NCBI GenBank assembly: GCA_950295325.1
Contig: OX485809.1
Span: 3,288,001-3,352,000 of the forward strand
DNA from: Polytrichum commune
Lineage: Eukaryota > Streptophyta > Polytrichopsida > Polytrichales > Polytrichaceae
DNA: 64,000 nt
Direction: 5' to 3'
Below are positions 1-11,500 of this stretch, piece after piece. The first letter of the stretch is position 1, and each line of letters starts with the position of its first letter. The position numbers were made by a program, and so were the translations under genes. The notes beneath the pieces are model-generated. The model saw only the letters and a program-made list of their open reading frames with translations. It was not told the DNA's origin and searched no databases.

Positions 1-239
1 CGATTATGGATAATCCAATCTCGATGATGTTGAGCAAATTCCAACTTAAAACGCACAATCTTGGTCATGAGCAATGGCTCCCTTTGCTTCTCTAATGACC
101 AAGACCTGCTTTGTGAAGTGCATGCCTCATTTTAGCATGAAAACAATTATAGGATATAATGTTAACATAAATAGGAGGGCCTGAGCTAAGAGAATATGCT
201 TGAAACTCTTGCAATTTGTATCTGATGATTATAAAACTT

Positions 240-480
240 GAAAAGGCAATTGTGGAACAACATCGGCAAGAGGAGCAAGATCAACCAAAAGAACAACATC
301 AGAAAGAGGAGCAAAATCGACCAAAAAGGACAACATCAACAAGAGGAGTAGCATGCCAACGATGAACATGAAGAAACAACCACTAGTTATAGATGCACCA
401 ATTGAGTTTGAGAAAAAACCAATTCAAATTGAAGACTTTAGGACAACTACTTATCTTGACTTATCATGTGTGAGAATGTA
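240..480 (+). repeat. Dispersed repeat, copy 1 (pairs with 1520-1790)
   Basis: Contains at least two tandem units of about 36 bases built on 'gaggagcaagatcaacca' and then 'actagttatagatgcacc'. The same order recurs at 1520-1790 in the same orientation with many substitutions. The two copies are about 1.3 kb apart. They could be remnants of long terminal repeats or of one element's internal repeats; no TG...CA ends, primer-binding site or retroelement protein could be seen to decide. Confidence 0.55.
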
Positions 481-1519
481 GAGTAATATATAGAATATTC
501 CTCAATATAATACTCATTTTGTAAGATGGTATCACATAAGTGCAAGCTCAAGTTCGTGAAGGTTCCAAGCTAGTTCATGAATCTTTTGATCAATGTTGCA
601 AGTGTTCTACCAATTTCATGAACCTTTTAAGTTAGTTCATGATTCTTCTAAACCAACTTGACATGTGGCACACCTCAATTTCATGATAATGGACCTTGAC
701 CTTTAGCAACTTCATGAATCTTCCAAACCAATTTCATGAAATCTTTTCTCACCATGCAATTTTCCTATTCTTGACTTCTTGCCTCCTTGTTTTGTATTCT
801 TTGTCTTTTCATTGTTCATTAGTTCCTCTTTGTTATGTGTTTACATGGAAGCCTCTAGCCTTGATGTTGATTTTTCTTTGGTCTTTCATTACAATACCTC
901 AAAGCCAGAAGCAAGCAATGCATGTGTTTTTATGGTCTTTGATTATTGTACATTGAAGCAAGCAACATGTACCCAATGTAGTTGGAGCGCACAATCTCAT
1001 GGATTTGAGAGTGCAAGTGTGGTTTTGGAGTTGATTGTGGGAAGAGTGTTGGATGCATGAGCAAAGCACAAACGTGCTTGAAATATGTTGGAGACATGGT
1101 CCAAGGTTGGATAAGAGAGGTCAATCAAAATTTGGTAGAACTTGGGGAGCAACTAGGAGAATCTTATACATGATGTACCATCTTTTGTGAAATTGATCGA
1201 AGTCATGAATATGGGTACCAAGTCATGAAAGTGTTCACAACATGTAGTGAAGTGGATTCAAGTTAAATTGGTAGCGTATATAGTGAACTTGGCTCAGGAT
1301 TCCAATGAATTTGGTAGAACCTATTGTTAAAGTGGTTTGTAAAATCATGAAATCGAGTTTGCAATTTTGTGGATTCATCTTACCAAAGGAGTAAATCAAA
1401 ACGGAAAGATGCCAACATGTAACTGGTTGTCATCTCCCTAGACATTGCACGCAACCTACCAAGCAAGGAAAAAAAGAAGGGGAAAAAAAAGTTTGAGCCT
1501 ACCTCGGAAGGATGACTAC

Positions 1520-1790
1520 CAACTACAATAACTACTCCAAGGCCCAAAAACTACCATCAAGAGGAGCAAGATCAACCAAAACAAACAACACTAGCAAGAG
1601 GAGCAAGATCAACCAAAAGAACAACATCACCAAAAGGAGCAAGATCAACCAAAAAAAACAACATCAATGAGAAGAGTAGCCTACTAACATTGAACAAGGA
1701 GAAACCACCACTAGTTATAGATGCACTGATTGAGTTTGAGACTACACTGGTTGAAGTTGAAGATTTCAGGAAAACTACTTAACCCGACTT
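1520..1790 (+). repeat. Dispersed repeat, copy 2 (pairs with 240-480)
   Basis: Same ordered motifs as 240-480: three or more 'gaggagcaagatcaacc' units, then 'ccactagttatagatgcac' and a stretch ending near 'aaaactactta'. Divergence between the two copies is visible by eye, so the duplication is old. Confidence 0.55.
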
Positions 1791-2202
1791 ATTAACATGT
1801 ACATTGTTGGTTATGAATACACTAGGATCTTGACTGATAACCACCCATAAACCCCCACATTGCATGTAGCCCACCAAGCAAAGAAAAGAGAATAAAAAAA
1901 GAGAAAGAAAGGGAGAAAAGAAAGAAGTTTCGGGAAGAGGTTTAAGTGACCGGACAAAAACCAGGTCATATATCCTTGGAGAGTTTTAAAAATCCGGCTC
2001 TTATTTACCTGGTTCACCTGACCGATATCCGGATGCTCACCTTTCACACTCGGATGCTCCTCTGGCTCTCTTTATTTTGAACCAGTTGTTTCTCAAACTC
2101 AACCGGTTCACCTGTAACTGGCTGCCGCTTCTCCCCTTTCATGGCGGTGCTTATTGGGATGGTGTTAGCCCTGCCATCTAGGTCAGTGAGAAGAGGGCCT
2201 TA

Positions 2203-2760
2203 GGGCCGCTTCATGCTATGGCCGAAGGTCGAGAGGATGTCGATTCCCATCAATCATATTACAAGAAACCAAGACTTCGGCATGTCGACCCTTCACACTA
2301 AGTTAGAGGCCAAAGTCCAAAGGCCGTCACCCTCCAAAACGCCTACATGGCAATACTTTTTGACCAAGACGACCTGCTCTCGAAGGAAGTTTGGGTCGGA
2401 CAAGAATGGAAACCCAAACTTTGGTTGAGAAGCCGTCAGTTTTTTTCCATAAAAAAATTCAAGATCTGACAAGATCTTGGCCATTAGATTGGAGGGGTTG
2501 TTTTGGACAAGGAATAACGTGAGATGCTCTCTCTCTCTCTCTCTCTCTCTCCAAGTCGAGAGATCGTGGGAATTCATGGCCAAAGGTTTGGATTGTGGGC
2601 TTGGCCTTTGGAGGCTTCACAGTGTGGTTGGCCGAAGGTTCCAATTCCTCTATATTTTATTGGCTATGTAAGTTCAGCCCATTTCTTTGGACTCGCAACA
2701 AAGTTTGGCCATTCCATCCCATGGCCTCTCGACTTGGACGGCCATAGTGTGAAGCGGCCC
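2203..2760. mobile_element. TIR element (MITE-like, TTA target duplication), 558 bp
   Basis: The ends are inverted repeats: the left end begins gggccgcttcatgctatggc, and the right end read in reverse begins gggccgcttcacactatggc. Both continue to a shared 'tcgagagg'. TTA sits immediately outside both ends (2200-2202 and 2761-2763), which is the target duplication expected of PIF/Harbinger-type elements. No transposase is visible inside, and the short ORFs here are not supported. A (CT)n tract lies at about 2527-2551. This is probably a non-autonomous element; the superfamily is inferred from the duplication only. Confidence 0.72.
2527..2551. repeat. (CT)n microsatellite
   Basis: A run of CT dinucleotides inside the TIR element at 2203-2760. 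It generates spurious Arg/Glu and Leu/Ser ORFs on the two strands. Confidence 0.95.
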
Positions 2761-2763
2761 TTA

Positions 2764-3969
2764 TCCATCCAAGGAAGGAAGTTAATAAGTTAGATGTAAG
2801 GTACGGTGGGAGAGCCACATTGCATTGCATTGCATTGCATTGACGGCGGGCTTACACTGGTCCTTTTTTGCAGTGGCCTCCTAGCTTATAAAGTAGTGAT
2901 TGCCCACACCGAGGGTATAAGTTAAGGGACTGTCCATCATGCCTGCACCTGCATGCACGAATATCGGATTTGTGCCATGGCAAAGCCTGGACACCGATTT
3001 GTTCCATTATTGTGGCCTAACTTACTTGCCGTTTCAAGGGGGTATAACTTACCGGCTGGGCCAAACCAACCCGTACATTGGTTCCTTGGAGGCAAGGGTT
3101 CAGGCATCCAACAAGGAACGAGTGTATGGGTTAGTTTGCCCAAATCGGGTTATACCTACTATTATTATTATTATAATCTTATGCTTAAGTACGCACCTGT
3201 TTAAGTATGTATCCCGGTACAGTGCGCAAACTTTTTGACAAAAATCAGGGTTCATATTTTATTGTTTGAACATGTCATGCATAGTCAATTATCGCGAATG
3301 CATGCATTTTTCATGCTTGGCAGTCAATGCTAGTTTGTTAATGTTTTGTTGAACGTCTCAAACGGTCGTCGCAGTTCATCATACATTTGTCTAGCTTCCA
3401 TTTGAACATTCGAGCAAATTAATTGGTCGTCGATGTTGGGGATAGTGTTGTGTAGAGCTTTGAAGCCTTTGAAATCGGTAGCACTTTCAGATTCAACAAA
3501 TGTCTCGATAGGTTGGATTTCGTCATCGATAGGTGGTTCTTCCTTTGAGGTTGTCGAAGCTTGGCCATCAACATCAAGCCTCAATGGGAAGGGGATCAAA
3601 CAAAACCGGTGGCTTTGTGAGCACCCTAACATGTATTCTTCAGGGGCAAGCTAGATGGGTATTAAACAATTACTTTTTCCGATTATCCCAATTTGGAACA
3701 CTAGCGATATGAGTAAAGTACGCACCTACCAACTAAGTGCGCACCAACGGCTCCGGTTCAAAGTGTGTACTTAAGTGGGAGATTATTGTATTGCAGAGGG
3801 CTTTATATTCCAACACAAAATAACGATCCCTCCTCCAATTTGCCATGTGTCATGCTCACATACACCACAATTCACTTGTATCCCGCATGGAAATTAGATT
3901 CAAGTACATGTAAAGATTAGCTAGGGAGCCCTCTATAATTTAACAAATCCACCAACTTCAAATCATTTA
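2764..3969. other. Intergenic stretch, no gene supported
   Basis: Holds short ORFs on both strands that overlap one another and lack splice or domain support. A plus/minus ORF pair around 3330-3650 has ordinary composition but nothing recognisable. The motif 'agtgcgcac' recurs near 3215 and 3740. Confidence 0.4.
2820..2842. repeat. (TTGCA)n microsatellite
   Basis: Four to five uninterrupted copies of the pentamer ttgca. Confidence 0.9.
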
Positions 3970-4467
3970 GGGCCACTTCACACACGAGCCAAGAGCCGTG
4001 ACCATGAAATCGTGAGAGCCCAAAGATAGTGTCCAAAGGCCGTCCCAAGACACCTCCAAAATCATGTAGTGTGGTCATGGACCCTCAAGCGTAGTGTGAA
4101 GCCATATGCAACCGAGCCCTCAACCAAATGCTATTTCAATGAAATTTTATTCATGTGGATCCTCACACATGATAAAATAGTATAAATCAATGATTGTGAG
4201 TGTTCGGAGTACCATGGTCTCCCGGTTTTGTGTTAGGCCCAACTCCAAGAGGTGGTGTTTGAAAATCTTTCAAGTGACCATGAAACATGATCCATTTGAT
4301 GCCATGTAGGAATCCATGTAGACCCTACATCCATCTTGCATTCACATACTCTATGGGTCCCTCAAGCACAGTGTGAAGCGGACTTGGACCAACTCTGCCT
4401 TTTTCAACAATGAGAGTGCTTGAAGTGTATCGGTAATGGGCTCTCAATCTCATGTGTGAAGTGGCCC
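3970..4467. mobile_element. TIR element of the same family as 2203-2760, 498 bp
   Basis: The left end reads gggccacttcacacacgagc. The right end, reversed, begins gggccacttcacacatgag, so the termini match over about 16 bases. The left flank is TTA and the right flank is TTG, consistent with a TTA duplication that has lost one base. No coding capacity is seen. A lone end of the same family occurs at about 57169-57208. Confidence 0.65.
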
Positions 4468-7148
4468 TTGTATATCATCACCATGAGGCCTTGGGCAAAG
4501 ACAGATGAGTCTAAATCAAACACAACAATTATATGGACGCCTATATTTGAGTAATATGTGGTTAGACGTGAATCTATATATTGGCACCAAAAAACTTGTG
4601 TTTATAAAGAGATTGGACTACGTGCTCAAAACATGCTAACCATTATTGAGAAGAAGTCTATGGGAGGCGAACCAGGGTTCTGGCCTCAGGTGAGGCCACG
4701 TCGCCAATTCGAAACCTTGAAAACGTCGTAAATCTACCAATCAAGACTAGTATCTTCGCATTGCCGTCATTTTCTGTCTTCCCCGTTTGTTGCTTTGCCT
4801 ACGGCTCGCTCTTCGGAATCGTTTCTTTCCGTCGCCCCGCATGACTCTTCAGAATCTTGTTTCGTTGTTGTGTTTCGTTTTTCATCAAGGTTTGCAAAAT
4901 CGAGCGAGCCCTACTTCGGCGGCCACATTTGCAATTTCCCCATCCTATGTAGGTTTTGGATTCCAAGGACACACAGATGCTTGGGAGCTGAAGGGGTTTA
5001 GGGTTTCGGAATCGTTTCTTTCCTTCGCCCCGCAGGACTCATCTTAATCTTGTTTCATTGTTGTGTTTCGTTATTCATCAACCGTTTATAATTTGAGATC
5101 GTAGATAGGGTTGAATTGTGGAGAGCAGCAAGTACAAAGATTATCCAGTTACAGGTTGTGGAGTGGAAGAAGTAGATTCAAACTTCTTTTCACTCTTCCA
5201 CTTGCACATTACTTTCATTAGGAGCTTATTTGATTCAGGTTTTCTTCCTCCCCCTGCCCCATTCCCCCTTAATCTAGTTCTCTCAATACTCACTTTCTCT
5301 TCCTTCCGAGGACGTTTGTAGTCAGTCTTTCATGGGGTGTTTCTTCCTCAACCAAGCTAGGGTTCAGATCTCGTCCAAGAGGTTCTGAAGGTTTTGTATT
5401 TGTCAAGGCCATTGAGTCATTCGGATGCCGATCTATGATGAACAAGGTTCCTTGCAACAAGATTGCCTTGAGTTCCACTGTGATCGTTTAGGACCGAACT
5501 GCCTTCCTTCTGAGGTTTCATGTGACAGGTCTGTGTAGGTTGTGAGTGGGTGTTGCAATGTCGCTGAGGACGAAATAGTGACAAGCATATATCCTATCCA
5601 TATGAGGACATTCATTAGAACTGAGATGTTGCAGCCCTAGTTTTAGGTTTGGCGCCGATGTGGAGCAGGAGAATGATGCTTTGCTGATGAGAGAATTGAA
5701 ACCCTAAATGGCAGTCCACACGTTCCTCTGCAATCCTCTTCCTGCTGCGTTCACCGGTATAGGTTCAAATTCTCTATATTTATTTGGGGGTGTGGTTGAA
5801 TGACCACTTAATGAGCATGAGAACTTTCACTTTGATTATAAGGCAGTTAGACTTTCCGTGGAAATGAATATGTTTGAACACCAAAGACATTGTTAACTGC
5901 AACCCAAATTGAAGTCGCCTAGGCCTTTCTACACTAAATAGGCTCATTAGTGCGACTAACACTAATTCCCCGGCGATTTATAAGCATCCGTAAGTATTAC
6001 TCTTTTGGTAAGAGTAATTATAATATGAAATCAAGATTACTGTAGAAAATAATTTGATGTCTTGAATAAGCTAGAAGATATATTCACTAAACTATTGTAG
6101 TCGTACTTAGGCCTCCAACTGCACCGCCGGTTAAGACTAAACTTGATGGTAAGTTCGTTCAAAGTTTTATGGCAACACCGGGCTGAGCTAGAGCTAACAT
6201 TAGCCAAGGATAACATAACTAACCTCGTCTTCTAGGTCTGTCCTTAATGGTCCATGAGAGGAGGAGGAGTTAAATTAACTAGATTACATTGTTTATGGTA
6301 AATAATGTAGGTCATAGCATAAAACAAAGACCAACATTTAAAACATTGTGGGTATTATTGTGGATGCACGTCATAAGTGTACATTAGAGGTTACATAATT
6401 TCTATTGAATGGAAAATACTTTGCATTTGAGAGACTTCCAACAAAGTGGGGTCAATCCCTACCCTTCCTACATGGGTGATTTGGAATCTAAGAATTAATT
6501 GTTTAGTATATTTCTCAAAATTAACTTCAGCAAAATCGAGAATCATTATTTCCCAACAAGTTCCATGTTACTTATCTAGGAATAGAACCGTGTAATTTTT
6601 GGTATTCTACGAAACAATGTAGTTTTGATTGAAGCCGCTTTGGGTAGGATGGGTATGTGGAGAAACTAATGAAAAACGATTCCCTCAAGTATAAGGTTCC
6701 GTGCTATTTTAATGTGTGATGGTGTAAATTGTGGGCCTCACTATTGTGCAATGAAAGGTAAGTCACACTATAACTATGCCCACGATATTTACCACCAATA
6801 ATGTAATTATGTGCCCAAACTTTAGATTTTGAAGTAGGTCATTACGTGCATGAACAAGAATAGTAGGGTTTTGGGCAACCAATGCAAAAAAAAAAACCTA
6901 GCATTAATTAAATCAACTGGCAATGTGGCCACACAAATAGAAGTCAACAATAATTAAGTTGACATTGGTTGCTCCCAACTGGCGTTGTAGGTGGGATTAC
7001 ATAGTGCCATGTGAGGCTCTAAAGCAAAGCGCATCACGTGTCTGAAATATGCATACTTGAAAGAAAACCATTCCATGTTGTTGTCAACGACTTTCACGTT
7101 GGGATTGTCCACTACAAACTTGCATTTTTACTTGAGACTGCCAAAGTT
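4468..7148. other. Intergenic stretch, no gene supported
   Basis: A 70-base segment ('cggaatcgtttctttcc' onward) is directly duplicated at about 4815-4890 and 5006-5080. The block at about 5800-5905 ('cacttaatgagcatgagaac') is repeated, diverged, at about 10989-11100 inside the glycosyltransferase intron. The 'gagattggactacgtgctc' motif near 4610 also recurs near 10915 and 36408. Small ORFs of 60-86 codons here have no support. Confidence 0.45.
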
Positions 7149-7716
7149 GGTTTGGAACAACACTCCAAGAACGAGTAAATAAACAATAGCTCTTATTGCC
7201 ACACAATAACTTTACATTTGACGTGTCACATGGCACTCGTCAATGTGAGACTTGTCACATACATGAAATGTACATATGTGAAAGAAAAAACTCATTCTAA
7301 GTTGTCTATGACTTTCACTTCAAGATTCTCCACTACAAACTTGCATTTTAACATGGGATGGGTAGACCAATTTGGAATGGAGAGAAAAAATCATCGCATA
7401 CGAGCATACCTCTCATTCATCCAACATAAAAACCCTAGAATAGCATGCAACTTGAATGTTTTTGTTAAATTTTTTTAATGATTTGACATTGGAAGTAGTT
7501 TTAAAAACCTTGATTAGTTTAGTCCAAGTCATTTGAAATGAATCACCTACAAACCTATAAGGGGTCAAGTTTTTATGTTGGATGGATGAGAGATAAGCTT
7601 GTACGCAATAATCCCCCCTCTCCGTTTGGAACAACACTTAAAGAGCAAGTAAGTATGTAATGTAATAACTCTTATTATTCCCACATGACAACTTTATTTG
7701 ACGTGTCACATGGCGT
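7080..7716 (+). repeat. Nested direct repeats upstream of the glycosyltransferase promoter
   Basis: The block 'ttggaacaacact...agtaa' followed by 'tttgacgtgtcacatggc' occurs at about 7150-7232 and again at about 7624-7713, roughly 475 bases apart. Inside, 'gactttcac...ccactacaaacttgcatttt' occurs at about 7087-7128 and 7309-7348. The arrangement suggests a small duplicated element or solo-terminal-repeat remnants; no element ends could be fixed. Confidence 0.5.
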
Positions 7717-7830
7717 CCGACGGAAACGAAGGGGAGGCGCCCAGTGCAGCCAATGCGCGAGCGCCGCGTCAGCAGGTGCGGTCCACTGGAGTGCCGGTGG
7801 AAGCTCCGAATTTCGAAGTTTGCACATGAG
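7711..7830 (+). other. Small GC-rich ORF in the promoter region
   Basis: An ATG at 7711 opens a 39-codon frame (begins MASDGNEGEAPSAAN) that ends at a TGA at about 7828-7830. Composition is Ala/Glu-rich and GC-rich unlike the flanks. It may be an upstream ORF or a decayed first exon, or it may be chance in a CpG-rich promoter. There is no homology I can recognise. Confidence 0.25.
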
Positions 7831-8546
7831 CGATCGCTTGCGCGTCGCGTCCTCCCCATCGCGCTAGTGGGTCGTCCTGCGCATCCGCGTCAGTGCTCTT
7901 CTCAACTTCAATCCCACTCTGCGCATCTCAAACAAACCCATTTTCACTCCACCACTTCAGCATTGCCATCATTTCCGCCTCAACCTCCAACCTCTCTGCA
8001 ATAACTTTTCCCCACTTATTCCCTCTCTCCCTTCCTTCCTTCCTTCCTTGTTGTTTATATTGCATTGCATCGCAGAGCTTTCAATGTGCACAATGGTTAG
8101 AGGTTTAGGAATGCAATGGTGGGAGCGGGGTGGGTCGTGTTGCCAGTGTTGTGCTAGTGGTCAACAGTACAGAAGTCTTTGAGCCAGAGTCGGACCGATC
8201 TGGAGCAAGCGGGGAGGAGGAGTCGATGGCACTTGGTTTGCAGCATGTTGTAGAGGCTACCCGGAAATATGTGCAAGTATGAAGTTTAGGATTGGTATGA
8301 TTCATCACCAAAGCTGGAGACAAAAGATTAACAACAACAACAACAACAACAACATTCGAGCTAGCTGCTGCCCCCTATGTGATGATGCACCTAGGTTTGG
8401 TACTATTACAATTACTATCACTACCATTATCTCTAACAATACCATTACCACTACTTGTGGCAATAGAGTGAGGGTTTAGGAGGTTCTAACAGGTTTTAGC
8501 ATCCTCATCAAGAGTACTTCCCGTGACGACGTTCTTCAGGCAGGCT
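7717..8546 (+). promoter_or_regulatory. CpG-rich promoter and long leader of the GT31 gene
   Basis: GC content rises sharply at about 7720-7890 with many CG dinucleotides, in contrast to the AT-rich flanks, and the coding start follows at 8547. A pyrimidine-rich tract (ttcc repeats, about 8027-8052) and a (CAA)n tract (about 8328-8355) lie between. Several upstream ATGs precede the main start. Transcription start and any leader intron cannot be placed from sequence alone. Confidence 0.5.
8279..8479 (+). other. Upstream ORF, 66 codons, with poly-Asn run
   Basis: ATG at 8279, TAG at 8477-8479, 67 bases before the main ATG. It spans the (AAC)n microsatellite, giving eight consecutive Asn, and then a Thr/Ile-rich stretch. 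If it is in the transcript leader it would have to be translated or bypassed before the GT31 start. The protein itself looks like low-complexity read-through. Confidence 0.35.
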
Positions 8547-11500
8547 ATGGCAGTAGGAAGCTCTTGGGCGGGAAAACATCAACAACATCATCAACAAGGT
8601 GACCAAACCCAAGCCCAGTCGGTGGCAATGGGGAATAACAAAGTGAACGCCATAGTGGGCATGGCATGCGCATGCTCATTTGTGTATGTTTTGTCACTCA
8701 TTTTGATGAGCTCGCGGCCATGTTGGGATACATGTCAATCCACCCCTTGCGCACCTTACGCACAGACGACCTCCGACATCTCAATGGCATCCCCTGCGGC
8801 GTCGGTGTCTTCGGTAAGTCAGAAGAAGAATGAACCGGTGTTGGTGAGCAACACATTGACGCCGCTGCCCCAACCAGACCGGGAGTCAAACTCAGCTCTT
8901 CTGGCTGTGGAAACCAATAAGGAGACGATAGGGGGAAGTCTGCAGCAAGCCACCGGGGTCGGAAGGAAGACGGACCTGTCGAGGATAGTGTTTGGTATCG
9001 CTGCCGCAACCGACATGTGGTGGGACAGGAAGGAGTATCTGAAGCTATGGTGGAAGCCATCGAAGATGCGAGGGTTCGTGTGGCTGGACAAGGCGCCGTA
9101 TGGGAAGTGGGGTGCTGAATTTCCCCCTTACAAAATCTCCCAGAACACCTCCGACTTCAAGTACACGTACAAGAAAGGGTGGCGCTCTGCCATTCGAATC
9201 TCCAGGATTGTTTCCGAGACGTTCCGACTAGGGTTGCCCGATGTCGACTGGTTCGTGCTCGGAGACGATGACACCCTCTTCTTCCCGGACAATCTCATTA
9301 GAGTCCTGTCCAAGTATGACCACACCAAAATGTACTACATCGGTAGCAACTCCGAGAGCCATCTCCAGAATGTCTTGTTTTCTTACAACATGGCCTTCGG
9401 TGGAGGCGGGTTTGCCCTCAGCTACCCTCTTGTCAAGTCCTTGGCAAGAATGCAGGATGACTGCCTCTCAAGGTAAACAAAATGCTCCACTCCTCCCGTA
9501 CTCAACACTAGTTAGCAGTTCGATAGATAATTGGAACCTTGAGGGGCCCAAAGCTGCAGTTTTTCTATGCACTTTCAGCATGGAGATGCACACCCTGATG
9601 TTTTCGTACATAGTCTTTTGTAAACCTGAGGCTCAAGTTTGTAACCTGAAACCCATTATCCGAGAGACCGATTGAGATTGTAGATTTTGTCACCTAGGTT
9701 GCTTCTCTGCCGTATTTTATGAGAAAGTCAGGGCAGTCTGGGTTGAAGGATCTCTGCATTTTTAATTAGTGCCACTAACATTACACTAAACATCTGATAA
9801 CAACTCTATCATACTGGACTAGTAGTTCGGAGTTGAAGGACGACAGATAGTTGGAACCTTGAGGGGCCCAAAATGCAGTTTTTGTGCACTTTCAGGAGGG
9901 AGATGAACACCCTCGCACTTTTGGACAGAGGCTATTGTTCACCTGGGGCTCAGATTTGTATCCCTGAAATTAGCTAATGAAGAAACCGATTGAGATTCTA
10001 GATGTTGTCATCTAGGTTGCTTCTCGGCTTCATTTTATGAGGGGTTGAGTGCGGTCTGGGTTGAAGGATCCCTGCATTTTTAATTAGTGTCACTAACAAT
10101 ACACTGAAATATCTGATAACAACTCTCCCATACTGGACTCGTAGTTCATCGTCAAAGGGCGACAGATAGTTGGAACCTTGAGGGGCCCAAATCTGCAGTT
10201 TTTATGCACTTTCAGTATGGAAATAAACACTAAGGCATTTGTAAAGAGGCTTTTGTAAAGCTAAGCCTCAGGGTTTGTACCTTGAAATCTACTAACCAAG
10301 ACACTGATTAAGATTGTAGATGTTGTCATCTAGGTTGCTCGTCGACCTCACTTCATGAGGAAGTGAGTGTGGTCTGGGTTGAAGGATCTCTGTGTTTTGA
10401 ATTAGTGTAACTACTACTAGTAGCTGTATTTCGAAAACCGTCTTCAAACATCCAGTGGAATGGATATCAATGTTGGCATTCGTTTGTGAGAGCTAGATTG
10501 ACAGATGTATTATGGAGATGAAACCCTGACATTTTTGGTCTAAGGCTTTTGTAGACCTGAGGCTCTGGGTGTAACTCTAACAGAGACAGCTGATTGAGAT
10601 TGTAGATGATGTCATTTAGATTACTGCTTGGCTGCATTTTATGAGGAAGTCAGTGTGGTTGGGGTTGAAGGATCTTTGTGTATTGAATTAGTTTGACTAA
10701 CACTAGCAGTTGTATTTCCAACCCTGTATGTAAACATCCAAGGGCATTCATCAGGCTACACTTGCAGGAGATAAACTTTGGCATTGGTGTTTGTGAGGCC
10801 TAAGGTAAATGGGTCTAATTCGGTTACTTGTCCTAATCACCCACCTGTTCTTGAGTTGTATGTGATTAGGTGTGTCTCCAAGAACGGATACTGAAAGAAC
10901 ATGCGTCTAAAAGAGATTGGACTATGTGCTAAAAAATGTGATAACTATTATAGGCTAAATAGCCAAAATAATTGGGGAGGGACCTATATGACCATTTAAT
11001 GGGCACAAGAATCTTCACTTTGATAGTGAACGAGATATTCATATGAGCTCCAAAAATCATGAGGGAAGTGGCTACAGCTTTGATTTGGAATTGCTAATCA
11101 TCTCATACTAGTCATGTGTTTCATATCCTAGGATAGTGGGCTAGTCAGAAGAAGTAACCATTCAAGGTCCATCTACCTTAGTTTCTATCTGAGTGGAGGA
11201 AGGGACTGTTGTACGGGCTTTGGAATGGGAAGTGAAAGTTCCTCATTGTTACAGTTGGAGGAGTTTGTGCTGTTGGCTTTTAATGCCCATTCTATTTTCA
11301 CAGGTATCCGCATTTATTTGGAAGTGATGATCGAATGCATGCTTGCATGGCAGAGCTTGGCATTCCTCTCACTAAAGAACCTGGTTTCCATCAGGTTTGT
11401 TCATGATTCCATACACTCTGCTAGATGGTTCTAAAACCGTGGAGTACATATGCATTCTATTATTAGTTTAGACAGTTCTAAATGATTATCATCAGCAATT

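Larger units (their letters stand above)
1..2202. other. Gene-poor repeat DNA with an E/Q-rich duplicated segment
   Basis: No gene with supportable structure is seen. Two related segments lie at about 240-480 and 1520-1790. Each contains a short tandem motif (agaggagcaagatcaacc) followed by a shared stretch around 'ccactagttatagatgcac'. Read in one plus frame, the motif gives Glu/Gln/Lys-rich peptide repeats, but stops interrupt it. Between them, 590-745 holds several copies of a 'ttcatgaatctt' motif. Part of 1920-2125 resembles the right side of the GATCGGGGAGA element family described at 44355. This is most likely eroded transposable-element sequence. Confidence 0.5.

Noticed and set aside
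2459-2671. ORFs with Arg/Glu or Leu/Ser runs
   Set aside because: They come from the (CT)n microsatellite inside a MITE.
8523-8546. GTG-started extension of the GT31 frame upstream of 8547
   Set aside because: The frame is open but begins with GTG; the first ATG is at 8547 and a normal type II anchor follows from there.
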